A stretch of 20,123 bases of DNA from Penium margaritaceum (Eukaryota; Streptophyta; Zygnematophyceae; Desmidiales; Peniaceae), in NCBI GenBank assembly GCA_023375785.1, contig SZWC01007342.1, positions 24,335 through 44,457 of the forward strand, written 5' to 3'. Numbering within the stretch: the first letter of the stretch is position 1; every line of letters begins with the position of its first letter. This document shows, piece by piece, positions 7,820-17,167 of the stretch. Made by a program: the position numbers and the translations under genes. The notes under the pieces were generated by a model, which was not told the DNA's origin, searched no databases, and saw nothing but the letters and a program-made list of their open reading frames with translations.

Positions 7820-7921
7820 GTGAGGGGTTGTAAAAGTCGCATAACGGTACCGATACTATTGGATGGAGGAGCTTCTTACAGTTTTGTCAATTATGACATG
7901 GTTTGGAAGCTGGGTTCATAG
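7820..7921 (+). pseudogene. G1 aspartic protease fragment
   Basis: The frame reads ITVPILLDGGASYSFVN, with the catalytic aspartate at 7862-7864 and DGGA in place of DSGA/DTGA. The frame ends with TAG at about 7918-7920. Upstream GCKSR and downstream KLGS fit gypsy pepsin-like proteases. Only the first half of the domain is readable. Confidence 0.65.
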
Positions 7922-8454
7922 ACCGAAGAGGGAGTGTTTGAATGGAAAACCATCGATGGACGACTGTAGATTTGATGGCTTTGCGAACCACTATGGATGC
8001 AAATCGGAGATCTGCACGACATAATGGCCTGGAGAACTTGCCCAATCAGCGACTACAAGATCATCAAATGAGATTTCTCGTTCCAGAAGAATCCGCATGT
8101 TGACTAGAGCTACAGAGCAGTCTATGTCATCATTAATGACAGAAAAATTCACCTGCCTCTGGTCAAGCGGCCCACGACATAGCAACGATTACGGGGAGTT
8201 GTAGAGGTGGAAGTAGCAGAGAAAACTACGACAGTCGCAAATGCCAACTGATATCTCTAGATATGGCCAAGAAAAATCTGAGGCATGGAGCCCAAGCGTT
8301 GCCAGTCCACATTGAGGTAGGAGAAGCGGAAGAAATTGTAGTAGCCAAAGCAACACCCACGACCTCGTTGCCTGAGAAATTTACAGTAGTGCCAAAGGAG
8401 TTTTCAGAACTCATTGAGGAGTTTGAATGGGTTTTTCCCGAAGAACTACCCTGA
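7922..8454 (+). pseudogene. G1 protease-RT linker
   Basis: Short blocks in changing frames fit the region between protease and RT. NPHVD and RKIHLPLVKRPTT (about 8090-8180) are followed by a 63-residue open frame at 8263-8454 ending FEWVFPEELP, the usual entry to gypsy RT (VFPEELPPGLP). That frame stops at TGA just before the RT fingers. Confidence 0.65.
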
Positions 8455-8990
8455 GACCTACCATCGTATTGGAACATCGACCATCAGATACACGTAAAAT
8501 CACACAACAGATGCACGGTGAAAGGGACCTTTTGATCCACTTTGAATCCACGGTCATGCCATTTAGACTCACAGATGTGCCCGGAACATTTATGACAGTA
8601 ATGAACAACATTTTTTGCCCGTACCTTGATGAATTTGTTGTCGTACATCTAAACAACGTTCTAGTGTACAGCCGCACCCGAGAGGAGCACAATGGACATC
8701 TCCAAAAGTTTATCAAGATTTTACAAAGGGAGAAAAATTCTAGAAGACTCTAAAAAATGTGACTTATGTCGCCGTTTGATCGAGTTTTTGGGCCACCTCA
8801 TCGGTGGCGGACGGATCACCATGGACTCCAAAGAGGCGGAGGCGGTCACTGATTGTGGAGCCCACAAATGTTTGGGACTTCCAGGTGTTTTTGGGGTTCT
8901 GCTACCTCTACCACTGATTTGTAAAGGACTATGTCCGGGTGTCAGCTCCTCTCTCCGATCTCACCCGGAAAACCACCGAGGGGAATAGGG
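8455..8990 (+). pseudogene. G1 reverse transcriptase, internally deleted
   Basis: IDHQIHV (about 8477-8500) should be followed by about 110-130 residues of fingers and the motif A aspartate. Instead, FESTVMPFRLTD appears by 8545, so that part is missing. Then PGTFMTVMN, PYLDEFVVVHLNNVLVYS and EEHNGHLQK follow. The catalytic YLDD box is HLNN (8646-8657), so both metal-binding aspartates are gone. After a frameshift near 8750, IEFLGHLIGGGRITMDSKE continues the thumb, and APLSDLT ends it. Confidence 0.85.
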
Positions 8991-9420
8991 GTGACAGAGA
9001 ACAAGAAGCGTTCAACTTTTTGAGAAACGCGCTGACCTCAGTGCCAGCCTTCCAATTGGCAGACCCAACGGTGGACTACATTATGGCCACCAATGGGTGC
9101 GATGGTGCCATCGGAGCCATTCTCGTCTTAGACATAAGTGGTGGAGAATAGCTGGTCGCGTAGATGTAGCAAAATCTAGGCGCGTCGAAACTCAACTACA
9201 CGGCACACAAGAAGGAGATACTCCCAATCGTGCACGAGTTCAAAACATGGAAGGGCTACGTGGAATGCCAGCGATGCATTATCCGCACCAACCATCACGT
9301 CGTACAACATCTCAAGACCCATTCAAATCTAAGTCGTTCACAAACTTGATTGATGGAGTTCGTGGAGTCCAACTACGACATCGAGTGCCGACCTAAAAAG
9401 ATAAATCCGGTGGTTTCTCT
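8939..9420 (+). pseudogene. G1 RNase H
   Basis: A 70-residue frame (8939-9151) reads AFNFLRNALTSVPAFQLADP then YIMATNGCDGAIGAIL. The usual ATDAS aspartate is asparagine (AAT, 9092-9094). The continuation (ARVQNMEG, TNHHVVQHL) is recognisable only by switching frames up to about 9400. It follows RT directly as in all gypsy elements. Confidence 0.75.
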
Positions 9421-9494
9421 CAGTCAATGACCAGATTTAATGGCCAACATCAGCATGTTGCTCATCAAACAAGACCCGTACCTCACGAAGCTGT

Positions 9495-10350
9495 TTGCGA
9501 AGGATTACGAGGAGTTCGGCGGGTTCAATAAAACAATGTTTTGGTTCAACGACCCCTGCTGGCGACGACCAAGTCGTCTTTCCTCCAAATGAGGAACTAC
9601 AATGGATGCAGTTAGAGGAATGCCACGACACCGGTCTAGGTGGAAACTTCGGCAAGGATAAGACGCTTAAGAAACTGGCAAAGTACTACTGTTTGGACAA
9701 GATGCAGGCCGACATGACGGCCTTCCACAAATCATGGGATATCTGTCAGAGAAAAAAATCTCGTTCAATCCCTTCCTCTTTCGACTGAACCATGGGCTGA
9801 CATCAATATGGACTTGGTGATGTGTCTACCTGCCACACTCGTGGGATATGACGCCATCCTCGTTGTGTTGGAAAGATTTTCTACAATTTCACACTTTATA
9901 TCGATGACAACCCCCGCCACCAATGAAAGAACATCGCAGCTTTTTTTGCACGGAGTACCACGTACCATCATCAGCGACAGAGACGGCCATTTCACTAGCC
10001 GTTATGTGTACAAACTCATGGCACGCTACGGCAGTCGGATCCAGCTATCAACGGCGTTCCATCCGCAGAGAGAACGAATCAATCAGATGCTCGAATGACT
10101 CCTCCGAACTTTATCAACCACACGACACCGATTGGACGGTGAAACTGCCGACTGCTGAACTTGTGTACAACTCCGCCACTTCCACTGCAACAGGTAGTAC
10201 ACCTTTCAAGGTGGTGTACGGCAAAATTCCTTCCACACCAGCTGTTTTGTACAGGCAAAACAACAACCTCACGGTTGACATTCACCGCTGGAACTTCACA
10301 AGCAGTTGGGAGGAAACAGGACAGACCGTAATGAAGACACAAAGAGTAAT
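9495..10350 (+). pseudogene. G1 integrase
   Basis: The zinc-binding part (9600-9760) reads EECHDTGLGGNFGKDKTLKKL and FHKSWDICQRKKS; two of four HHCC ligands are changed (His to Asn, Cys to Trp). The core (9808-10098) reads MDLVMCLPA with the first aspartate, AILVVLERFS, HGVPRTIISDRDGHFTS with the second, and FHPQRERINQMLE with a candidate glutamate. Small deletions are seen before HGVP and inside the HPQ-TDGQT-ER block. The frame then shifts into a stretch resembling ELVYNSATSTATGSTPF (about 10160-10205), the usual continuation. Confidence 0.85.
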
Positions 10351-10379
10351 AAAGTGAACAACCGACTGACATCGCAACA

Positions 10380-10830
10380 ATGACGTGTTCAGCATTGGTG
10401 ATTGCGTCCTCCTCAGCTTTGCAAATGTCAGACTCTGAGGAATGGACTTCATGAATCTCAGAACCTTGCTGGTTGGGCCCGTTTGCGATCAAGCAAATGC
10501 AAACTCTAGCCGTCGCTTGTCTTTGCCTCTCTGATTGCATGGCAATCCACCCTGTCTTCCTCATCAGAAAGCTCAAGCACTAACGGGATCCTAGTACGCA
10601 CTTCCTCGGCATAGACATCACACCTCCACATCCTGTGCAAGTAGACGGGGATACAGAGTACTTGATTGAAGATGTTCTCAGACATCGACACCGTGGAAAA
10701 GTGACCAAGTATTTGGTCAAGTGGCATGGCTACGACGCCGCATGTAACAGCTGCAAGTCCGAAGACAAAATCCAAGACGTTGATCATCTGATGGATGGTA
10801 ACTTTTGTCGTTGAGGGCCTACATCGACTA
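10380..10830 (+). pseudogene. G1 integrase C-terminus and chromodomain
   Basis: IGDCVLLSFANVRL then a stop (10397-10438) is the conserved GD-VLL-ST-N-R block before the chromodomain. QVDGDTEYLIEDVLRHR and GKVTKYLVKWHGYDAACNS (about 10638-10755) form a chromodomain. The aromatic residue expected in NSWEPE is cysteine (NSCKSE), although the W and Y of YLVKWHGY remain. The class marks the element as a chromovirus. Confidence 0.85.
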
Positions 10831-10851
10831 ATGCGCCCGAGCGTCACCGCT

Positions 10852-10865
10852 AAAAGGGGGGGAAG
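10852..10865 (+). other. G1 polypurine tract
   Basis: AAAAGGGGGGGAAG directly precedes the LTR start TGTTATG, the normal position for the plus-strand primer of an LTR retrotransposon. Confidence 0.8.
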
Positions 10866-11431
10866 TGTTATGTCCCCAACGTACACGAGTCCCTAGAATT
10901 CATGTGTGGGCATTTCTTTCCTTACATTCATGGTCCACCATGCGACGACTTCTGGATCTTTATGTCCTTTGGTCGGGGGTGTTTTGGCCAACTGCCCCGA
11001 CCTCCGGTGTTTCGTTCTAGAATCTTTTGATGAATTCGACCACCTTTCAGAATGGTCGACAAAAGTGTCGCGGACCATATCGATGTTTCAATGTTGTTTG
11101 GATGACTTCTTGATAGTACTGGAATTTTAAGAAGAAGCATCTTGATATTCTTGAAGCCCCTCAACTTCTTGGCGGAGCTTCTCAAATCAGCCATTCACGG
11201 TGCGACCTCACACGCGTCACTCGGCTCAAGCGTCACTGACCCAACATATGCCTCATTGTCATTCTTGGCATTGTATACATCTGCTTGACTCACTGAACAC
11301 TTGTAATCAAAGTACACTTACTGCTTAATACAAACAATACATTTATCCCAAACACCTGAATCGTCTTTTGTTCTGCACCTCATCCTTATGAATCACCTAC
11401 GTTCTGCTCGGCATAAGAGTAGGTGCAAACA
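10866..11431 (+). repeat. G1 3' LTR, about 566 bp
   Basis: It starts TGTT after the polypurine tract and a plausible end AACA at 11428-11431 gives a four-base terminal inverted repeat. The first half aligns by eye with the G2 LTR (from 18162) and the G3 LTR (to 20123), for example CCCCAAC-TACACGAGTC in G2 and TTCTGGAT in G3. The right boundary is an inference. A 7-bp hairpin (CACCTAC at 11394-11400 with 11419-11425) lies near the end. Confidence 0.7.
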
Positions 11432-11749
11432 CTCAGTTTTGCGGTACATGTTTTTGTAACAGTATGAAGGGGCATGGTTGATCTTCTCCATGGCAGCAGA
11501 CTGGTCCACATCGGCATTCTTTGCCAAAAGTGGATGCTAGCACTACATGGTTGATGAAGGGCCACTCAAGCATATCAATAACTTCATTAGTAATGACGTG
11601 GAGTCAATAGTAATCACGTTTTATGCTATCGCCAGGTGCACTACCTCCTGTTCACTGTCATCTTAGAGAGGTATTCAATCTTCTGAAAAATAGAGATGAG
11701 CTCACGACTTGTGTGAGGCTGTTGCATAGAAGTGAGTTTTTGTGATACC
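11432..11749. other. Unassigned stretch between G1 LTR and G2
   Basis: I see no conserved domain. It may be decayed gypsy sequence between RNase H and integrase of G2, because recognisable G2 sequence begins directly after it, but no motif proves this. Confidence 0.4.
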
Positions 11750-12176
11750 CCTCCAACAGTGTTGCATTGTGAGCAGCTCTTCACAGCTGGCTATGAGGAA
11801 TTAAGCGGCTATGAAAAAGCAAAGTCTAGGTTCAGTGTCCCATGTTAGCAATGGAAATTCACTCGTCAAGCTATTGTGCCACCTGATGAAGAAACTGTAA
11901 TTTTGCTTTTCAAGGAGTGCTATGATACCGCTTTAGGTGTACACTTCGGTGAAGAAAAGATGCTAAGGAAGCTTACAACATAGTTCTTGTGGAAGAAGAT
12001 GCAAACCGACATTACAAACTACTATAGAACCTATGAAATTTGTAAGCAACACAAGTTAAGACAGACCAAACCCCGGGGCTTGCTTCAACCTTTGCTAGTA
12101 ACAAATGAGGTATGGAATTTGTAGCAGATGTTTTCAATACACTGGAAGGATTTCATGTAATACTTGTCATAGTTGA
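11750..12176 (+). pseudogene. G2 integrase, upstream half
   Basis: WKFTRQAIVPPDEETVILLF leads into a zinc-binding domain, CYDTALGVHFGEEKMLRKL and YYRTYEICKQHKLRQTKPRGLL (about 11870-12080). First His and first Cys of HHCC are both Tyr. After a frame change comes ADVFNTLEGFHVILVIVD (12124-12176), the start of the core with the first catalytic Asp. The sequence then breaks off exactly where the Copia-2 LTR begins. Its continuation is found at 17163. Confidence 0.8.
12172..12176. repeat. Target-site duplication, left copy
   Basis: GTTGA precedes the Copia-2 5' LTR; the right flank at 17163-17167 reads CTTGA. Four of five bases match, as expected for an old copia insertion with 5-bp duplication. 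Confidence 0.6.
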
Positions 12177-12300
12177 TGTGGTGATGCAAGTCATTCCCAT
12201 CTATTTCTATAGCTTACTATGACCACTGGGCTGTGTCCATGCAGATCCTTGATGCGGACCCAACAAGCACCCGGGACGCTTTGGCAGCTAGCCGGTGGCA
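12177..12300 (+). repeat. Copia-2 5' LTR, truncated
   Basis: TGTGGTGATG at the start aligns with TGTTGTGATT of the 3' LTR. The block TATAGC, TGACCACT, TGTCCATG, CAGATCC, TGATG, GGA matches 16575-16650 in order. Similarity fades near 12300, and gag-like sequence begins at 12335. Most of the LTR and any primer-binding site are therefore deleted. By eye the shared part is only about three-quarters identical, so the insertion is old. Confidence 0.75.
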
Positions 12301-12334
12301 TTGATGATGCTCAGTATGGGTAAAAACGTCAAAG

Positions 12335-12640
12335 TTGTCAGAATCAACAACCGTAGGTGTTTCTCAAGGAGTTGAAACACTGAAAAAAATTGTGTTTCAG
12401 CCAAAGATTTGGCTAAGTGTTGGTGTTGATGTCATCACCCACAATGAATACGTTGGCATGAAGGTTGCCCAAATGATGCTTCCAGGAGAGCTCTTTCGGC
12501 CCGTGATGAGGATGGACCTGACAGTACCGAGTGGCTTCACAAGTCATAGGTCCATGCTGTTCGTCGTTGTCCCAAGTCATCTACTTCTTGTCCAACAGAG
12601 GCTAAGTGTTCTGTAGCATGTTGTTTGATGATTGGTTGTG
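12335..12640 (+). pseudogene. Copia-2 gag remnant
   Basis: A 93-residue open frame begins at 12335 (STTVGVSQGVETLKK). In another frame, about 12418-12480, CHHPQ, a stop, IRWHEGCP resembles a CCHC zinc knuckle. This is far shorter than a normal copia gag, and most of it is missing. The identification relies on position before the protease and the knuckle-like motif. Confidence 0.4.
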
Positions 12641-12647
12641 AGCTGAG

Positions 12648-13043
12648 TGGCACCTGGATCATTTACTCTAGTGCCACCCATCACATGAATTTTCATCGTA
12701 GTTACTTTGTTGTGCCCGGTCCCATTGCATCCGTTCGGTCCGTTCATACAGGATCTGGTCAGTCATAGCTTGTGCAGGGAGTTGGGGTTGTGCGATTTGA
12801 TGGTCTGTCTGGCCCATTTTACATTTCAAATGTGCTCTTCGTTCGTGCTCTTGAGCTCAGCCTGATCTTTGTTCGTGCTTGTACCAGGATGGGCCTCTCT
12901 GTTGAGCACTCCGCACACTCTGCCAGTGTGACTGCTCTCGACACTCGTGACATTGTTCTTTGTGCCTTGGTTATCAATGACCTGTATTTTGTGTCTCCTA
13001 CCACTCCCTCTACCTCCTCTCCTTCTTCCGCATCTACACACAT
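12648..13043 (+). pseudogene. Copia-2 aspartic protease
   Basis: WIIYSSATHHMNFHRSYF (about 12658-12710) corresponds to the WILDSGATHHM active site; the catalytic Asp is Tyr and the Gly is Ser. GSGQS, TAG (12766-12768), LVQGVGVVRFDG shows a stop where CAG is expected. ISNVLFVRALELSLIFV completes the fold. The 129-residue open frame at 12772-13161 covers the later part. Confidence 0.8.
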
Positions 13044-13059
13044 TTTTATTTATTGGTTT

Positions 13060-13259
13060 TCTCTCTTGAGAACACTAGGCTTTGCTGCATCGCTGCATTC
13101 TCCATGTGAGCTCGGACACTATGTCCAAGCTCATTCAGACTTAACCAATCCTCTATATTGACGCGACTTCCTTTGAGATGCCACCCAAGACCAACTGTCT
13201 TTTATGCACTTCGGATAAGATGCATCACTTCACTTATCTTGACTCCACTTCACGGGCAC
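13060..13259 (+). pseudogene. Copia-2 GAG-pre-integrase domain
   Basis: MSKLIQT, a TAA stop, then NCLLCTSDKMHHF carries an intact C-x2-C pair (13196-13207). In Copia-1 the second of these cysteines is lost. The upstream histidine part (ELGH-type) is readable only in another frame. Confidence 0.7.
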
Positions 13260-13920
13260 TAAGGCCGCTTGAGTTGGTCCACTTGGACCTTCCCAATCCC
13301 CTCTCCTCCTTATAGCCTCTGCCACAAGACCGATGCCACTCAGGTAGTTTAGCTATGCTTGGTGATGGCTGAGAGCCAGTCTTGTAAGAATCTCCACACG
13401 TCCAGCCCGGATCATGGTGGTGAGTTCTTAGGCGAGATGGACACCTTGTTTGCAGAGTGCACTATTTTTCACTAGCTCCCTGCCCTTGCTACACCACAGC
13501 AGAATAGTGTATCTGAGCGCTAAAACCGTAACATTGAGGACGCGGTCTGTGCCATGTGGTTTGAGTGTGGTCTTCATCTTTGCTTTTGCCGATTCTCCTA
13601 CATAAGATGGGTCTGGAACCGCCTACCACACAGTCCTCTTCCGGACCATGTCATGCCGTACGAGTTATGGTTTTGCCATGATGCCGACCTCTGTCTAGCT
13701 TGTGTTGGGAGATCCTAAGCCTAAGTCTGGTACACCGAGGATCAAAAGGGGTCCAAGGTCTCACGTTGGGGTCGCATGTATGCCTTACTCGGCATTTCTC
13801 CATGGTCAAAGGCTTGGCGCTTTTGGGACCCCACTCGTCATTGCATCGTCGAGTCTCGAGATGCTCTCTTCTTTGAGGCTCTCACATATGGCAACCTATC
13901 AAGCATTTTTTCACTAGCTG
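13260..13920 (+). pseudogene. Copia-2 integrase core and C-terminal domain
   Basis: PLELVHLDLPNPLSS has the first Asp (13286-13288). PDHGGEFLGEMDTLFAE has the second (13410-13412). TPQQNSVSER has the Glu (13515-13517), about 34 residues on and one short of the usual 35. First and second Asp are only about 41 codons apart against roughly 60 in relatives, so there is an internal deletion. TAG at 13473-13475 replaces an expected Gln. HSPLPDHVMPYELWF and MYALLGISPWSKAWRFWDPT with ESRDALFFE complete the C-terminal domain. Confidence 0.85.
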
Positions 13921-14859
13921 TCGAACACGTTATGTGTGTGGCTTCCCAATGGATGGGAGAGTCTAGACCTACAAATGGGTCCATCCGGACCTCCTCACTT
14001 GTGGTCCGGTCTCTGGCTGATGACGATCCTGCTATTGTGGCTGTCGGTCCAGTGGCCTTGTCGGCTTCCTCTGGAACTCCTGATCCCATGCCGGTCTCCT
14101 TCCCTTCTGGCTCACGTGCTCCCATGTCAGTCTTAGTCTCTTCTGCCACACCTGCTCCTATGCGAGTTTCAGTCCCTTCTCCCAACACCTGCTCTCGTTG
14201 TAGTCTCAGACCCTTCTAGCACACCTGCTCCCGTGCTAGTCTCAGTCCCTTCTGGCACACCTGCTCTCATGCTAGTCTCAACCCCTTCTTGCACACCTGC
14301 TAGCGTGCCACTGTCATTGCCTTCTAGCACACACACTTTCGTGCCTATGCCTGTTTGCTTTGACACACTTTGTCTTATGCCTATGGCATTCTCCTCAGTG
14401 ACACTTGGTTCTTTGTCTACACCTGCTTCCTCGGCGCGCGAGCCAGCAGTTGTCCATGATCATCCTGCATCCTCTCCCCTTCCCAGTGAGCCTATGGTCC
14501 CTACTGCTGTGGAACAGCCAATCGCTACGTAGCCAGAGGTAAGTACCTCACATTCGGGCTACTCTCATGAGCCCGGTGGTTGTCTTCAACCACTCGCCTC
14601 CAGGTATCAGGGGACAGTCAGTTCGGCACCTTGACGCTCCACTTGAAGTGTTTAGAGTGGTGATTGTGGAACAAAAGACCTTGGTCTGAGTGTCGAGGAG
14701 GACTACACACAGGTGTACCCGACGTGTCAAGTTGGTCACGAGTTGGTCTCCGGAGAGTCCTTGGTCGCTTGCAATGCTGGCTCCGACCTTTTTCTGGTCA
14801 AACAGAGTCCGCAGGCATGTGTCTTAGCCACTTGGAGCTCTCCCTTGACGACGCCTGAT
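13921..14859 (+). pseudogene. Copia-2 Ser/Pro-rich integrase-RT linker
   Basis: Low-complexity Ser/Pro/Val/Ala coding sequence in two frames (13776-14219, then 14233-14532) carries the 36-bp repeats. It ends with PASSPLPSEPMVPTAVEQP and a TAG near 14530. From there to 14860 the frames are short and not conserved. It connects integrase to RT in the polyprotein. Confidence 0.6.
14046..14334 (+). repeat. 36-bp minisatellite in the Copia-2 linker
   Basis: About eight units start at 14046, 14082, 14118, 14154, 14191, 14227, 14263 and 14299, each encoding 12 residues of the type APVLVSVPSGTP. The unit 14154-14190 has 37 bases, which shifts the frame and leads to a stop at about 14217. A weaker unit follows. 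The repeat lies between integrase and RT, where copia elements often have Ser/Pro-rich spacers. Confidence 0.9.
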
Positions 14860-15575
14860 ATAGGCACGTTGAAGGAGGCACTCTCTGCTGAAGATGCACA
14901 GTTGTGACATGTTGCTTATGAGGGCGACCTGAGAGAAATCCATGAGCGAGGAGTGTATGAGCTTATCGACCTCCCACCTAGGCGGAAGGCTGTACAAGCC
15001 GAGTGGGTGTGTTGCAAGAAGGTGAAGCGTAATGGTACACTAGATCGCTACAAGGCTTACTTGACAACGGGTTCTCACATGCTGAGGGTGTAGATTTAAC
15101 TGGCACCTTCGAACCCGTTGGCTGCATGACCATTACTCGTGGTCTGTTTGGAGTTGTTGATCACCATAACTGGGAGCTTTACGAGATGGATGTGAACAAC
15201 GCGTTCCTCCATGACACCTTAGAGGAGGAGATCTACATCGTCCAACCACCTGGATTTGAGGTCGATGACAAGGTTTGGTGCTTGTGCAAGGCCTTGTACA
15301 GCTTGAAACAATCACACAAGTGCTAGAACTTGGCGATCACAGGCACACTGACACGTGTCGGTTATGTGCAGAGTAACGCAGACCCATCCCTCTTTCTTAG
15401 ACGGAAAGGTATGAGCTTCACCGCCATTCTGGTCTGCGTGGACGATCTCTTGATTACGTCTCCTTCTATGGAGGCTATCAAGGAGGCCAAGGAAGTCCTT
15501 CAGGCTGCCTATAGGATGAAAGACCTTGGACTTGCAACTGTGTTTATTGGGATGGTAATTGTATGTGATCGTTAG
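14860..15575 (+). pseudogene. Copia-2 reverse transcriptase
   Basis: LKEALSAEDAQL, then IHERGVYELIDLPPRRKAV and KKVKRNGTLDRYKA open the domain. The 66-residue frame 15126-15326 contains ELYEMDVNNAFLH with the motif A Asp, EEEIYIVQPPGFEV and KALYSLKQS. A TAG follows at 15324-15326. The frame 15330-15575 has CVDDLLITSPS, where both catalytic aspartates are kept although the Tyr is Cys, and AYRMKDLG. It is better preserved than Copia-1 RT. Stops near 14907, 15090 and 15324 disable it. Confidence 0.9.
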
Positions 15576-16420
15576 CAATGGACACTCTTGCTACATGAGG
15601 CACATTATTCCCTACTTGTGGAGGAGCGGTTTGTTGACCTCCTTGGTGCAGTTCCCATAGCCTCCACTTCCATCATACCTCACGGGAAGGATGCTCTAAA
15701 GGTGGATGATCTAGTATAGCTGGGGGACATCGTGGATGTGACCTTGTACTTGAGTCTGACTGGCTCTTTGATGTATTTCACCACAACCACACGACCTGAC
15801 ATTTCCTTTGCCGCTAACCCCTGTGCATAGTTTTCACAGTGTCCTCAGGCAAGAACCCTTCACACGGCTGTGCGAGTGGTATGGTACGTGGTCTCCACAT
15901 CATACCTTGGACTCTGCTTTCAAAGGCAATATTTGGTGGTTTTTGACGGCTACACAAACGATGATTGGGTGTGGAGCCCTGATGGGCGCAGCATGACATG
16001 CTACCGGCTATCGGCTAACAGCTACTAGCTTTTGTGTTCTTGTTAGATGGCACCACTGTATCGTGGCATAGCGGCAAGCAGGAATGTAACGCACATTGCT
16101 CATCGGAGGCTGAGTATGTCACAGTAGGAGATGGGGTTATTGAGGCGGTGTGGCTGCAACGTCTGTTTTGTGAGTTGCGCTTGTCTATGTCTTGCATCAT
16201 TCTATGTTGTGACAACCAAAATGATCTTTTCATTGCAGAGAGATTTGGTATGTTTTATGCACGCATGAAGCACATTGCTGTTGAGCATCACTTTGTGCAT
16301 GATCTTGTGGAGCGACAACTGATCTCTGTCATCTGGGCCTGCATGGAAATACAATAGGCTGACTTCTTGACCAAGGCACTAGCCTGCGGAAAGGTCATGG
16401 TGGTCATTTGTTCTGTCAGG
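15576..16420 (+). pseudogene. Copia-2 RT connection and RNase H
   Basis: LSLTGSLMYFTTTTRPDISFA and FSQCPQA (about 15750-15850) are the usual thumb/connection motifs. FDGYTNDDW (about 15940) begins RNase H. The 107-residue frame 16034-16357 has FLLDGTTVSWHSGKQ, SSEAEYVTVGDG, LCCDNQNDLF and ARMKHIAVEHHFVHD. The CDNQ Asp is present, unlike in Copia-1. ADFLTKAL follows after a TAG at about 16356. Confidence 0.85.
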
Positions 16421-16531
16421 CTTCACCCCTTGCCTTAGAGTGGCTGAGATTGGGGTGTGTGAGTATGGACTGTTGAGCATCTTGTTACGCATGTGTGTCA
16501 GTACTACACATGTATGGACATGGGTACCATC

Positions 16532-16545
16532 GGGTCACGGGGGAG
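16532..16545 (+). other. Copia-2 polypurine tract
   Basis: GGGTCACGGGGGAG stands directly before the LTR start TGTTGTG, and is nearly the same as in Copia-1. Confidence 0.75.
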
Positions 16546-17162
16546 TGTTGTGATTTGATAAGTTCATGTCTGTTTGTATAGCATAATGTGACCACTCGGT
16601 CATGTCCATGCTCATGCAGATCCCTGATGTGGATCCAGATAGTGCCTGAGGACATGTGGTAGCTTGACCCATCCACAGCTGCCAGAAAGTTTCACGGCGT
16701 TCTAGGTGCTTGCTCGGGTGCTCTGTAGTTTTTCTATAGTCTCTAGAGTTTTCTTGGTCGACTGGGCCTTGAACCAGATTTGCATGCTTTGCATTCTGTC
16801 TCCATTGGTTGGTGCCAGCGTCTGGCTTGAGATGTTGCATCTCTAGGTTCATACGGTGTTGCGTTTGGATGCCTGTGTACAGAGTTACGGCCAAAACAGT
16901 GGTTTTGGGCCGGTTTGAGGACAAAAGGACACTTCCCTGTGCGTCACTCGCCGTGTGCTGCGGCATGTATTTATGCTCTGCTCTTGTCAGTTTTCATCTT
17001 TCTCTACATTACTAAGCTGTTGGAGCTTATGAGAATTTGCACATCCCCCTGGCCTAACTCTTGCTGTCTCTTGCACCTGGTTGTTTGCTAGTGCACCAGC
17101 TGACTGGATTGTGTCGCTACGCTAGCAACAGCAAGGCTAGGAAGCTTCCTAGCAGTTTCTTA
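16546..17162 (+). repeat. Copia-2 3' LTR, about 617 bp
   Basis: It starts TGTTGTG after the polypurine tract, and its first 120 bases align with the truncated 5' LTR at 12177. The right end is fixed by the host sequence: G2 integrase resumes at 17163. The terminal bases are TA, perhaps a decayed CA. An alternative end at CAACA (17126-17130) would leave about 30 unexplained bases. Confidence 0.75.
16968..16975 (+). promoter_or_regulatory. TATA-like box in Copia-2 LTR
   Basis: TATTTATG lies about 420 bases into the LTR and is followed by a pyrimidine-rich stretch, where LTR promoters are usually found. No experimental or comparative support is available here. Confidence 0.3.
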
Positions 17163-17167
17163 CTTGA
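17163..17167. repeat. Target-site duplication, right copy
   Basis: CTTGA pairs with GTTGA at 12172-12176 and begins the resumed G2 integrase sequence (TTGACTGGTTCTCC, from an ancestral GTTGACCGGTTC-like site). Confidence 0.6.

Larger units (their letters stand above)
7018..11431 (+). mobile_element. G1: degraded Ty3/gypsy chromovirus
   Basis: Plus-strand order is gag remnant, protease, RT (with a deletion), RNase H, integrase and chromodomain, then polypurine tract and 3' LTR, the typical chromovirus layout. The 5' LTR is not found. Coding is broken by many stops and shifts, and most catalytic motifs are altered. The chromodomain would direct insertion to methylated-histone chromatin in an active relative. 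Confidence 0.85.
12177..17162 (+). mobile_element. Copia-2: degraded Ty1/copia retrotransposon nested in G2
   Basis: Plus-strand order is truncated 5' LTR, gag remnant, protease, GAG-pre-integrase, integrase, repeat-containing linker, RT, RNase H, polypurine tract and 3' LTR. It interrupts the G2 integrase: ILVIVD on the left continues as DWFSTMKAF on the right. Length is about 5 kb, near the usual copia size, with a deletion in the 5' LTR/leader. Some catalytic sites are intact but many stops break the polyprotein. Confidence 0.9.

Noticed and set aside
13838..14366. Minus-strand ORFs of 65-116 residues with GAGVPEGTET repeats
   Set aside because: They are the reverse translation of the 36-bp minisatellite in the Copia-2 linker, whose plus frame fits the pol gene order.
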